In this document: positions 35,361 to 43,510 of the stretch, piece by piece | Position numbering within the stretch: position 1 is the first letter of the stretch | Layout of the letters: each line of letters begins with the position of its first letter | Source: Caballeronia turbans | Lineage (GTDB): Bacteria; Pseudomonadota; Gammaproteobacteria; Burkholderiales; Burkholderiaceae | Assembly: GCA_001544655.2 (NCBI GenBank) | Contig: FCOD02000032.1 | Coordinates: forward strand, 1 to 64,000 | Direction of reading: 5' to 3' | Length of the DNA: 64,000 bases | Made by a program: the position numbers and the translations under genes | The notes under the pieces: model-generated | Told to the model about the DNA's origin: nothing | Database searches by the model: none | Seen by the model: the letters and a program-made list of their open reading frames with translations, nothing else

Positions 35361-36899
35361 TCAGCGCGCAGCGACTCCGCGAGCGTAGGTGGATTCCCAT
35401 CCGCCGCCAAGCGCCTTGCACAGCGTGATGAGATTTTCCGCCGCCGTCGCCTTGCTCTGCTCGAGCTTGCTCTGCGCGTCGAGCAACTGCTTCTGCACGT
35501 TAAGCACATCGAGATAGTCGAGTGCGCCGGCCTTGTAGCGCTGCTGCGCGATGCCAAGCGCGCGCTGATTAAGCGTGACGACCGACGCGAGCCGCTCGTG
35601 CCGGCGTTGCTCCGCGTCGTAGACGAGGAGCGCATCGTCCACCTCGCGCCATGCTTCGAGCACGGTGCGTTTGTACATGATCGCCGCTTCCTGCTGTTGC
35701 GCTTCGCGCAATTGCAGGGTCCCCTTGAGCCGGCCTCCTTCGAAGATCGGAAAGGTTATCGACGGACCGACCACGAACTGCCCGGAAGCCCAACTGGCGA
35801 GACTCGAAAGTTGCAGACTTTGAAAGCCAGCGCTGCCGTTGAGCGATATCCGCGGATAAAAATCAGCCTTCGCCATGCCAATCGACGCCGTCGCCGCATG
35901 CAGTTGAGCCTCCGCGCGCTTGATGTCCGGCCGGCGCTCGGCAAGCTCCGACGGAAAGCCGATCGGAATCCGTTCCGGCAGCGTGGGCACCTCACGCGAC
36001 GCCGCAAGCATCTCGCGCAGCGCGCCCGGCTCCTCGCCAAGCAACACGCCGATCGCGTTGACGGTCGTATCGCGCTGGGATTCAAGCGTCGGAATCAGAC
36101 TCTCGATGGTTTCCATCTGCGCGGACGCATTGGCGACGTCGAGGTCGGTCGTGACGCCTTCTCGCACGCGTATGCGCGTGAGTTTCACGGAGTCGCGCGC
36201 GATGTCAAGATTCTGCTTTGCGATTTCCAGCAATGACTGCGTGTCGCGCAACGCGATATAGTCGCGCGCGAGTTCGGCGCGTGCCGACAGCAGTATCGCA
36301 TTGCGGTCCTCAAAAGAAGCGTCGGACAAGGCGCCCGTCGCTTCGACACTGCGGCGCACGCGGCCCCAGATATCGAGTTCCCACGATGCATCGAAGCCCG
36401 CCTGATACAGGTCGTACGCGGGAGAGCCCTTGGACCCCGGCATCGCCGATACACCGAGCGGCGCGCTGCCGGATGCGGATTGTGGCTGGCTCTGCGATGG
36501 CGTCACGCCGAGCAGCGAAAGAATGCCGTTCTCGCTGCCGCGCTCGCGGTTGTACGACGCCGCGCCGCCGAGCGTCGGCAGCGCGGCCGCGCCGGCTACG
36601 CGCTGTTCGGCGCGGCTCTGGCGCAAGCGCGCCGACGCGGCGGCGACGTCGAGGTTAGCACCGGCGAGACGCTGTTCCAAGGTATTCAACACAGGATCGT
36701 CGAAAAGCGTCCACCAGTCGGGGTTGAAGTCCGCTTCGACCGGCTTGCTCGGCGCTTGCGCCGTTTGCGTCCGCTCGAAGACATCGGGGGTGACGGACTT
36801 CGGCGGCACGAAGTCCGGTCCGACCGTGCAGCCGACCATCGCGAGAGCCGAGAGGATGGCGAGTGCGATTCCGCGCACCGTTGGTCCGTTCGTGTTCAT
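35361..36899 (-). CDS. NodT/OprM-type outer-membrane efflux lipoprotein
   Basis: A 512-residue TolC-like outer-membrane channel. The N-terminal signal ends in a lipobox at Cys24 (ALAMVGC), so the mature protein is a lipoprotein. TVGPDFVPPKS follows, as in OprM/NodT proteins. Two repeated outer-membrane efflux domains are visible, with FDASWELDIWGRVRRSVEAT, GFPSELAERRPDIKRAEAQL and YKAGALDYLDVLNVQKQLLD. Its start overlaps the stop of the HlyD-type gene, so the pump, adaptor and channel form one operon. It should complete a tripartite exporter. Confidence 0.92.
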   Translation of the reverse strand: MNTNGPTVRGIALAILSALAMVGCTVGPDFVPPKSVTPDVFERTQTAQAPSKPVEADFNPDWWTLFDDPVLNTLEQRLAGANLDVAAASARLRQSRAEQRVAGAAALPTLGGAASYNRERGSENGILSLLGVTPSQSQPQSASGSAPLGVSAMPGSKGSPAYDLYQAGFDASWELDIWGRVRRSVEATGALSDASFEDRNAILLSARAELARDYIALRDTQSLLEIAKQNLDIARDSVKLTRIRVREGVTTDLDVANASAQMETIESLIPTLESQRDTTVNAIGVLLGEEPGALREMLAASREVPTLPERIPIGFPSELAERRPDIKRAEAQLHAATASIGMAKADFYPRISLNGSAGFQSLQLSSLASWASGQFVVGPSITFPIFEGGRLKGTLQLREAQQQEAAIMYKRTVLEAWREVDDALLVYDAEQRRHERLASVVTLNQRALGIAQQRYKAGALDYLDVLNVQKQLLDAQSKLEQSKATAAENLITLCKALGGGWESTYARGVAAR

Positions 36900-37972
36900 T
36901 TTGCATCGCCTCTCTGCGCAAGCGCCTGGCCGCCTTGTCCGAGCGCGACTTCCGCCTCGACCGAAAGCCCGACGCTCAACGCGGCTGCGGCTTCCTGTCC
37001 GCGATCGATCGTGATCTTCACGGGAACGCGCTGCACGATCTTGGTGAAATTGCCGGTCGCGTTGTCCGGCGCGATAGGCGCGAAGCTCACACCGGTCGCG
37101 GGGGCAAGGCTATCGACGTGACCTTTGATGGCCACGCCCGGGATGCTGTCCACCTTAATGCGCACGGTTTCACCGGGGCGCATCCGCGTGATCTGATTCT
37201 CCTGGAAGTTGGCGACCACGTACGCATCCAAAAGCGGGACGATGGCGAGCACCGGCGCGCCTGGCGCCACGAACGCGCCGACACGCGCTGAACGGCGCCC
37301 AACCTTGCCATCGACGGGGGCTCTAATCTCTGTGTACGACAGGTTCAGCTTCGCCTGCTCGCGCACGGCTTCGGCGCGGGCCAGCGCGCCGGCGGCCTTG
37401 TCGCGCTGCGTGCGCAGCACATCGAGATTCTGCTGAGTGGTCGCCAAGGCGGCACGGTCGTGAGCCTGCTGCGCGAGCTGCTGTGCAAGCGTGCTCCACG
37501 CGTGCTGCTGTTCCTGCGCCGTGCCCGCGCCCGCATCCGACAGGTTCTGATACCGCGCGGCATTCGCGCGCGCGAAGTCGATCGCGGCATCGTCGGATCG
37601 CAGCGTCGCCCGTGCCTGATCGACGAGCGAAGGGTGCCGCGCAATCTCGGCATCGAAATTGGCGACGGCCGCACGCGCTGCAGCGACGTCAGCATCGGCG
37701 CTCATCAACGCGGCCCGATAGTCGCGGTCATCAATGCGCACAAGCAGTTGGCCGGATTTGACCGACTGGTTGTCGTCGACGAGCACGTCGGAGATCTGTC
37801 CGGCGACCCGCGGTGCGACGAGCGTGAAATCGGCCTGAACATACGCGTCGTTCGTCGATTCGGTATGGGAATCGGAAAGAAGCCTGACGCATGCCCAGGC
37901 GCCAATGGCGACTGCCATCACGGGCACCACGACACGGATTAGCTTTGAACGGGAGAGCTTGAAGGATGACAT
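36896..37972 (-). CDS. HlyD/EmrA-type membrane-fusion adaptor
   Basis: A 358-residue periplasmic adaptor anchored by one N-terminal helix (residues 13-31, VVVPVMAVAIGAWACVRLL). The lipoyl-like half motifs are DAYVQADFTLVAPRVAGQIS and LNLSYTEIRAPVDGKVGRRS, and between them lies a long alpha-helical hairpin. VANFQENQITRMRPGETVRI and IPGVAIKGHVDSLAPATG form the beta-barrel region typical of EmrA. It links the DHA2 pump to the NodT channel. The start at 37972 is chosen because it places the membrane helix correctly; upstream sequence in the same frame is arginine-rich. Confidence 0.92.
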   Translation of the reverse strand: MSSFKLSRSKLIRVVVPVMAVAIGAWACVRLLSDSHTESTNDAYVQADFTLVAPRVAGQISDVLVDDNQSVKSGQLLVRIDDRDYRAALMSADADVAAARAAVANFDAEIARHPSLVDQARATLRSDDAAIDFARANAARYQNLSDAGAGTAQEQQHAWSTLAQQLAQQAHDRAALATTQQNLDVLRTQRDKAAGALARAEAVREQAKLNLSYTEIRAPVDGKVGRRSARVGAFVAPGAPVLAIVPLLDAYVVANFQENQITRMRPGETVRIKVDSIPGVAIKGHVDSLAPATGVSFAPIAPDNATGNFTKIVQRVPVKITIDRGQEAAAALSVGLSVEAEVALGQGGQALAQRGDAK

Positions 37973-37985
37973 GGAATAACTCCCC

Positions 37986-39626
37986 TTAACGCGAGGACTG
38001 CGGCGAAGACTGGGATGAAGGGCGCGGCGTCGCGGCCCATGGCGGAGATATGCGCACGGGCAACACCGGAATGAGGAGAAGCAACGTGAAGGCAATGCAC
38101 GCCATCACGCGGTAAAGGTCGGCGGACATCAGCACGAGCGCCTGTTCATGAACCCGATGCGCAAGCTGGGCCACGCCATGCGCGGTCTCGACGCTCCGAT
38201 CGGTGACGAGCGCGCGATTGCCGAGTTGATCGACGAGCATGTTCGAATGGAAGCGCTCGCGCGCGGTGCCAAGCCCTTCAATGAGCGCGCTCGCGACAGC
38301 CGCGCTGAATGTCTTGAGCGAGTTAAACATCGCCGAGGCAAACGGGCCTTCGGTCGGCGGTAAGCCTGTCGTCACGCCCATCAGAATCGCGAGAATCACC
38401 ATAGGTTGCGCGACGATCTGCAAAGACTGGAGCCAATAGAAGTTATCGCGGATCCACTCGGAGGTCATGAAGCTGCCCATCGCGCAGGTCGCGATCATCA
38501 ACGACAGGCCGAGCGCCATGATCCAGCGTGAATCGACGCGCTTCAGGTTTAGGAGGGCGGCCGTCAGCGGCAGCGTGAGCAAAAGCGGAACGGCAACTAG
38601 CAGTGAAAGGGGCGTCGTTTGCAGCGGCCTGTATGCGTGGATTCGCGCGAGGAACTGGCCAGGTATTGCGGCAACGCCCACTAACAGGATAACCGCGCCT
38701 GATAGTGTCGCGAGGCCATGAGAGAAGTTTCTTCGCGACAGCAATTGGAGCTTGAAAAACGGCGCCGGATGAAACCATTCATTGACGAGAAATATGGCGA
38801 GCAATGCAGAACCGCCGACGAACATCACGCGGATGAAATCCGAGTTTAGCCAGTCAAGCCGTTCGCCTTGCAACAGGCCGATGACGAGCATTGCGACCGC
38901 CGGGCCGCCGGTCATGAAGCCGCACCAGTTGAAAGAGCGAAGACGTTCGAGCTTGAGCGGATCAGAGGGCAGGCCCCACTGGATCGCCACGCAGGTCGCG
39001 AGGCCGAGCGGCATGATCTGCCAGAACGCCATCTTCCAGTTGAAGAACTCGGTCCATAACGCGGCGAGCGGCGTGCCGAGCACGGGTCCGAAAGTCGCGG
39101 TCATCGCGTAGCCGGCGAGCCCGTATAACTTGATCTTTGGCGGAAGATAGCGCAGCGCCACGATGATCAGCATCGGCGGAAGACAGCCACCCGCAATACC
39201 CTGCAACACCCGCAACGTGTAGAGCGACGCAAGATTGGGTGAGAAGGGACAAAGGAAGCCGAAGAACATCGTGGCAAGAACGGCGGCGATCGTGAATCTC
39301 TTGAGCGTGAATGTGATGCCGAACCACGGCGCGAACACCATCGTGGTGACATTGGCTGCTTCGAACGAAGTGGTCAGCCAAGTGCCGTCGTCGTGACCGA
39401 TCGAAAGTGCGCCTTGAATATCGGCTAGTGCGAAGGCGGTGACCTGTTCGTTGAGTATCGCAAGCAGCGAGGCGAAGAGCATGCCGATCAGACCGATGGC
39501 AAGACGGAGCGACAACGCGGACTGCACCGGCGCCGACGAAGGCGCCTTGCTCGCGGCGAGAAGCGCGGGCGCATCTTCGATGACCGGGTCTGGGGTCATG
39601 TTCGTCGGTGAATTGGCGCTATTCAT
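37986..39626 (-). CDS. DHA2-family drug:H+ antiporter (EmrB-like)
   Basis: A 546-residue inner-membrane protein with about 14 predicted helices. LAILNEQVTAFALADIQGAL in helix 1 and GTWLTTSFEAANVTTMVFAP match the DHA2 family, although the usual LDxTIVNVALP motif is altered to LNEQVTAFAL. LRVLQGIAGGCLPPMLI and GYAMTATFGPVLGTPLAALW correspond to conserved helices 4 and 5. Together with the adaptor and channel it should export hydrophobic drugs or aromatic compounds. It is the first gene of the three-gene operon, 13 bases upstream of the adaptor. Confidence 0.9.
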   Translation of the reverse strand: MNSANSPTNMTPDPVIEDAPALLAASKAPSSAPVQSALSLRLAIGLIGMLFASLLAILNEQVTAFALADIQGALSIGHDDGTWLTTSFEAANVTTMVFAPWFGITFTLKRFTIAAVLATMFFGFLCPFSPNLASLYTLRVLQGIAGGCLPPMLIIVALRYLPPKIKLYGLAGYAMTATFGPVLGTPLAALWTEFFNWKMAFWQIMPLGLATCVAIQWGLPSDPLKLERLRSFNWCGFMTGGPAVAMLVIGLLQGERLDWLNSDFIRVMFVGGSALLAIFLVNEWFHPAPFFKLQLLSRRNFSHGLATLSGAVILLVGVAAIPGQFLARIHAYRPLQTTPLSLLVAVPLLLTLPLTAALLNLKRVDSRWIMALGLSLMIATCAMGSFMTSEWIRDNFYWLQSLQIVAQPMVILAILMGVTTGLPPTEGPFASAMFNSLKTFSAAVASALIEGLGTARERFHSNMLVDQLGNRALVTDRSVETAHGVAQLAHRVHEQALVLMSADLYRVMACIAFTLLLLIPVLPVRISPPWAATPRPSSQSSPQSSR

Positions 39627-39756
39627 AGAGGCTCTCGATCGTGTATCGGCTTAGCGGAATTCTAGAAAGAGAGCCTCGCTTGCTGAAGCGAAAAGAGGTC
39701 GGTTATTGGGCCATTTCGTGCGTGATTTCTGCCAGTGTGGATATCTCGCTACGGCA

Positions 39757-40431
39757 TTAGCTTTTGCGTTCCACATCAGGGAAATACTGCGGCGCTTCAC
39801 GCCGATCGAACATCCCGTACTCACGGATCACGCGAATATGGCGGAGGCGTACATCATTAAGTTGGGCAGCATCGCGCTCGAATGCGTCGGCGGCTGCCTG
39901 ATCGCGCCAAGTCGCGACGACGATCGCATCTCCGGGCGATAGCAGCGCATTGAACGCATCCCACGCGACGAGGCCCTGCGCTTGCGTATCGAGCCCTAGC
40001 GATTCCGCAACGCTTTGCGCGCTCGCCTGCGCGATCCACTCGGGCGCGCGCATCGCATCGAGCAAGGTTACGGCTTTGCCTGCGCCGGCTTGGGTGACGT
40101 CGAGGCGTTGTTCCGTTAGCGCCTGGCCTTCAGGCACATGCGTGTCGGATACCAACTGTCCGATGCGCAGGCGATAGTCTGCGAACACGCGGTCACGCGC
40201 GGCCTGCTGAATCTTGTGATGCTTGCTTGTCGTGCGCCACCGCACGAGCGCCTTTTCGTCGCGCCAGCTCGACAGTGAAAGCAGCCATCCTTTGCGGGCC
40301 AGGCTCGCATAACGCGTGTTGTCCACAAATCCTTCGATCTGTTCGAGCTCGGGGCGCAGCATCTTTGCCATGCCGAGATAGACATCAAATTGATCGGGAA
40401 CCGGATTGACTTCTAACATTGCTGAGAACAT
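39757..40431 (-). CDS. ABM-domain (antibiotic biosynthesis monooxygenase-like) protein
   Basis: A 224-residue protein with an N-terminal ABM-type ferredoxin-like fold: DQFDVYLGMAKMLRPELEQI, EGFVDNTRYASLARKGWLLS, SSWRDEKALVRWRTTSKHHK. The second half (residues 110-220) looks like a degenerate repeat of the same fold ending in an ATWRDQAAADAFERDA motif. ABM proteins include haem-degrading and cofactor-free monooxygenases, but no activity can be assigned. It stands 130 bases upstream of the DHA2 pump in the same orientation and is divergent from a LysR gene, which may control it. Confidence 0.75.
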   Translation of the reverse strand: MFSAMLEVNPVPDQFDVYLGMAKMLRPELEQIEGFVDNTRYASLARKGWLLSLSSWRDEKALVRWRTTSKHHKIQQAARDRVFADYRLRIGQLVSDTHVPEGQALTEQRLDVTQAGAGKAVTLLDAMRAPEWIAQASAQSVAESLGLDTQAQGLVAWDAFNALLSPGDAIVVATWRDQAAADAFERDAAQLNDVRLRHIRVIREYGMFDRREAPQYFPDVERKS

Positions 40432-40688
40432 GCGGGACTCTCTAAAGGGTTGGCCATACGAAGCGACATCGCCCGATAACTTGTGGGCGTCGCGTCATTG
40501 TCGAAGACGGCGTCGCTTTACCATAGAAAGATGGAGGCTCGAATCGGGCCAATGGATAGCAAGCGCTGGCCATGCGTGACTTATGGGCCAATGTGTGTGC
40601 GACTTAGGCCAGTTCACCGAGCAGACGAACTTCTCTGGGCCGGGGTCGATAAGATTGCAACGCAGACGAGTCGTGAGTTGGATTGGGA

Positions 40689-41621
40689 ATGGACAGATTG
40701 CGGGAGATGGAAGTATTCGTCGCCATCGTGGACAGCGGTGGTTTGACCAGCGCTTCGCAGAGGCTCGGGTTGTCGACCGCCGCGGTGTCGCGCGCGCTCA
40801 ACGCGCTCGAAGCGCGCATGGGCGCGCAGCTGCTCGCTCGTACGACGCGTTCTGTGCGCCCGACCGATGCCGGCGTAGCCTTTCTTGATGCCTGTCGCAA
40901 GGTTCTCGATTGCCTCGCCGATGCTGAGGCGAATATCGGCGCATATCACCGAAAACCGGTGGGCACGCTCACTGTATCCGCGCCGGTGCTGTTCGGCCAG
41001 CGATTCGTCGCACCACTCGTCAACGCCTTCGCGCTGCGCTATCCGGACGTAAGCATCAATGCCGTCTATGTGGACCGCACCACGCGATTGCTTGATGAAG
41101 GCGTCGATATCGCGATTCGCATCGGTCATTTGGGCGATTCGACGACATTCGCGGTGCCGCTTGGTTTTGTTCGACGCAGAACATATGCCGCGCCGTGTTA
41201 TCTCAAAGCGCGCGGCGAGCCGGGGCATCCACGCGAACTGACCGGGCACGACTGCGTGTCCTTCACGGGCGTGACGAACGCACTCGAGTGGGTCTTCGTT
41301 GAGGGTGGCGTACGTTTGCCGGTGCGCTTGCAGCCACGCATGATCGTCGATCTTGCGCCCGCGGCTATCGGGGCGGCGAAGGACGGCGTTGGCATCAGGC
41401 AGTTGCTTTCCTACCAGGCGACGCCCGAGGTGAAGGGCGGCACCTTGCGGCCCATTCTCTCGGCGTTCGAGCCAGACGCGGTTCCAGTCAATCTCCTGCA
41501 TGTGGAGCGTCGCGGTACGAGCGGAAAGATCCGTGCGTTTCTTGAGTTCGTTACCGAAACCTTGCGCGGCCACACGGAACTGCAGTGCGGACACGACGTG
41601 CGATCGATCCGGAGAAAATAG
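40689..41621 (+). CDS. LysR-family regulator (CrgA-like)
   Basis: A 310-residue transcription factor. The N-terminal MDRLREMEVFVAIVDSGGLT and LSTAAVSRALNALEARMGAQ form the helix-turn-helix. The effector domain includes VNAVYVDRTTRLLDEGVDIA, IRIGHLGDSTTFAVPLGFVR and GTSGKIRAFLEFVTETLRG. It is divergent from the ABM-domain gene across 257 bases and probably regulates that gene and perhaps the efflux operon beyond it. It belongs to the same subgroup as the broken LysR genes at 29219/29712 and 48666. The alternative start at 40683 adds two residues. Confidence 0.9.
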   Translation: MDRLREMEVFVAIVDSGGLTSASQRLGLSTAAVSRALNALEARMGAQLLARTTRSVRPTDAGVAFLDACRKVLDCLADAEANIGAYHRKPVGTLTVSAPVLFGQRFVAPLVNAFALRYPDVSINAVYVDRTTRLLDEGVDIAIRIGHLGDSTTFAVPLGFVRRRTYAAPCYLKARGEPGHPRELTGHDCVSFTGVTNALEWVFVEGGVRLPVRLQPRMIVDLAPAAIGAAKDGVGIRQLLSYQATPEVKGGTLRPILSAFEPDAVPVNLLHVERRGTSGKIRAFLEFVTETLRGHTELQCGHDVRSIRRK

Positions 41622-41640
41622 ACCCGGGAAGAATTTCCGT

Positions 41641-42162
41641 TTAGGCCACCGCAATGCGCAATTCGCGATAAGCGTTCACGAGGGCTTCCAGCGTGAATGA
41701 CCGGTTAAGCCCGCTGGGATTGGGCAACACCCAAGTATCTGCGCCGCCGAAACGCATCGCCTGCTTTCCCCATGTGATATCGCGCTCGCCTGTCATCGCG
41801 GACAAGGCCGTCTTGCCAAGAAAGGCAATATAACGCGGCGCGATTGCTGACATCTTCTGCTCGATTCCCGACGTCGCCGCCCGTATCTCCGCGGGGCTCA
41901 GCTCATCCGCGCGTGCCGTCGGACGCGCAACCGCCGTGGTCAGTCCATAACCGAAATCGAGGAACGTGCGATCGTCTTCGGGACGAAGCTGTGCCGGCGT
42001 GAAGCCAGCAAGATGAACGGCGCGCCAGAATCGATTGTTTCTGCCTTCGAAGTGATGGCCGGCGGCCGCCGCGCGCAGGCCCGGGTTGATTCCGCAGAAG
42101 ACGACCGAAAGACCGGGCGCGAGAATATCCGGGAGTGATTGCGACAAGACGGTCTCTTTCAC
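41641..42162 (-). CDS. mug: G:T/U mismatch-specific DNA glycosylase
   Basis: A 173-residue mismatch-specific uracil/thymine DNA glycosylase that removes uracil or ethenocytosine opposite guanine. The catalytic-loop motif is GINPGLRAAAAGHHFEGRNN, including the NPG asparagine that activates water. The minor-groove wedge motif is VLPNPSGLNRS. Length matches E. coli Mug. It converges with the LysR gene (20-base gap) and follows the GlxA-type regulator by 12 bases on the same strand, so it may be co-transcribed with it. It is a housekeeping repair gene within otherwise accessory DNA. Confidence 0.93.
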   Translation of the reverse strand: MKETVLSQSLPDILAPGLSVVFCGINPGLRAAAAGHHFEGRNNRFWRAVHLAGFTPAQLRPEDDRTFLDFGYGLTTAVARPTARADELSPAEIRAATSGIEQKMSAIAPRYIAFLGKTALSAMTGERDITWGKQAMRFGGADTWVLPNPSGLNRSFTLEALVNAYRELRIAVA

Positions 42163-42174
42163 GAATGGCTCCGA

Positions 42175-43209
42175 TTACGCAGCTTCCGCGAATTCTTCGA
42201 GCATCGGGGCTTCTGCGACGGTCTCACGCACGGCCTGCATCGCGATGACATCCGGTGTTCCACGGAATCGCGCGCGGTACTGTTTGGGTGTGACGTTAAG
42301 CCGCCGCACGAAGGTCATGCGCATGTGCGTCGCGCTATGAAAGCCGCACTTGAATGCGATGGTCTTGAGCGGAGCATCGCTGGCTTCCAGAAGCTGCCTC
42401 GCGGTATCGACGCGAACCTGTTCGACGAACGCGGATGGTGTCACCTTCGCGTGCTTGGCGAACATGCGCGAGAACGTTCGGCGACTCACGGAAACTGCGC
42501 TGGCCAGTTGCTCGATCGACAGCGCATCGGCCAGATGCTCCGTCACGTACCGATGCACCTTGCCGATAATTGGCGCTTCTTCCTTGTCCGCGCTCACGTA
42601 AGGGCTGTATTGCGACTGGCCGCCTTCGCGCTGAATATAGACCACCAGACGCTTGGCAACCCGCACTGCCTGCTCGTGGCCCCAGTCTTCGGCGACGAGC
42701 GAAAGACTCAAATCGATGCCGGCCGACACGCCAGCAGACGTGAACAGACGTCCGTCACGAATGAAAATCTTGTCCGGCTGCACCTGAGCGTGCGGGAATT
42801 TCTTTGCGAGCCGTCCTGCATCCGACCAATGCGTCGTCACGAGTTGACCGTCGAGCAGACCGGCGTGTCCGAGTACGAACGCACCGTTACAGACCGAGCC
42901 AAATCGCGCCGCGCCGCGCGCTTGCTTGCGAAGCCACGCAAGAAACTCGACAGGCGGTTCCCAGTCGGGCAATTGCGGCCCGCCGGCCACGAGCAGCAGA
43001 TCGTATTGCGTATCGGATTCGCAATAGCCGTTCGGCACGATGATCTGCATGCCGTTCGAGCACGTCACGATGCCGGCTTCCCGTCCGACGAGCGAAACCT
43101 CGTATTGCCGATGAGCGGGCAAATGAGTGTTAGCTTCGGCGAAGACATCGAGCGGGCCAGCGACATCGAGTGCCTGCACACCGTCGAACAGAACAATGGC
43201 GACCTTCAT
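42175..43209 (-). CDS. GlxA-type regulator: DJ-1/PfpI domain plus AraC helix-turn-helix
   Basis: A 344-residue fusion. Residues 1-190 form a DJ-1/PfpI-like domain (VAIVLFDGVQALDVAGPLDV, LLLVAGGPQ, and GSVCNGAFVLGHAGLL with a cysteine at the nucleophile-elbow position). Residues 225-320 form an AraC/XylS double helix-turn-helix (SIEQLASAVSVSRRTFSRMF, LKTIAFKCGFHSATHMRMTF). Members such as GbdR/ArgR-like and GlxA control amine, amino-acid or stress genes. The ATG at 43209 aligns with the conserved N-terminus. The regulated gene is unknown; mug is downstream, and the orphan sucA lies divergently. Confidence 0.9.
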   Translation of the reverse strand: MKVAIVLFDGVQALDVAGPLDVFAEANTHLPAHRQYEVSLVGREAGIVTCSNGMQIIVPNGYCESDTQYDLLLVAGGPQLPDWEPPVEFLAWLRKQARGAARFGSVCNGAFVLGHAGLLDGQLVTTHWSDAGRLAKKFPHAQVQPDKIFIRDGRLFTSAGVSAGIDLSLSLVAEDWGHEQAVRVAKRLVVYIQREGGQSQYSPYVSADKEEAPIIGKVHRYVTEHLADALSIEQLASAVSVSRRTFSRMFAKHAKVTPSAFVEQVRVDTARQLLEASDAPLKTIAFKCGFHSATHMRMTFVRRLNVTPKQYRARFRGTPDVIAMQAVRETVAEAPMLEEFAEAA

Positions 43210-43510
43210 GTCGAAACCCTCATCAAGTAGATGCGTTGCCTGGCGCAACGGTGCCCCTAGTCTATCGCCAGCGCATCACGAGAATGACACCTCGGCCGGC
43301 AAATGACTTTTACCGCCATGTAACAAGCAGGCTGTGCTACCGCGGCCGACCACGGTGGCTCGAATCAGACATCAACTGGCCTGAGAACGAGTCAAATACC
43401 CCCGCTGGCGCAAATGCGGCTGGCTAGACTTGGGTTCAGGCACGCGGCACCCCGCGCACTAGTACATCGCCCATCCCGGAAAGGGACGGGCGGGGCAAAG
43501 GAAGGTCATC
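43210..43510. other. Divergent intergenic region between GlxA-type regulator and orphan sucA
   Basis: This 301-base gap should hold promoters for both the regulator and the orphan E1 operon. An AAAGGAAGG site precedes the sucA-like ATG. No riboswitch, repeat or clear operator was recognised; several GC-rich partial dyads are present near 43470-43500. Confidence 0.35.
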
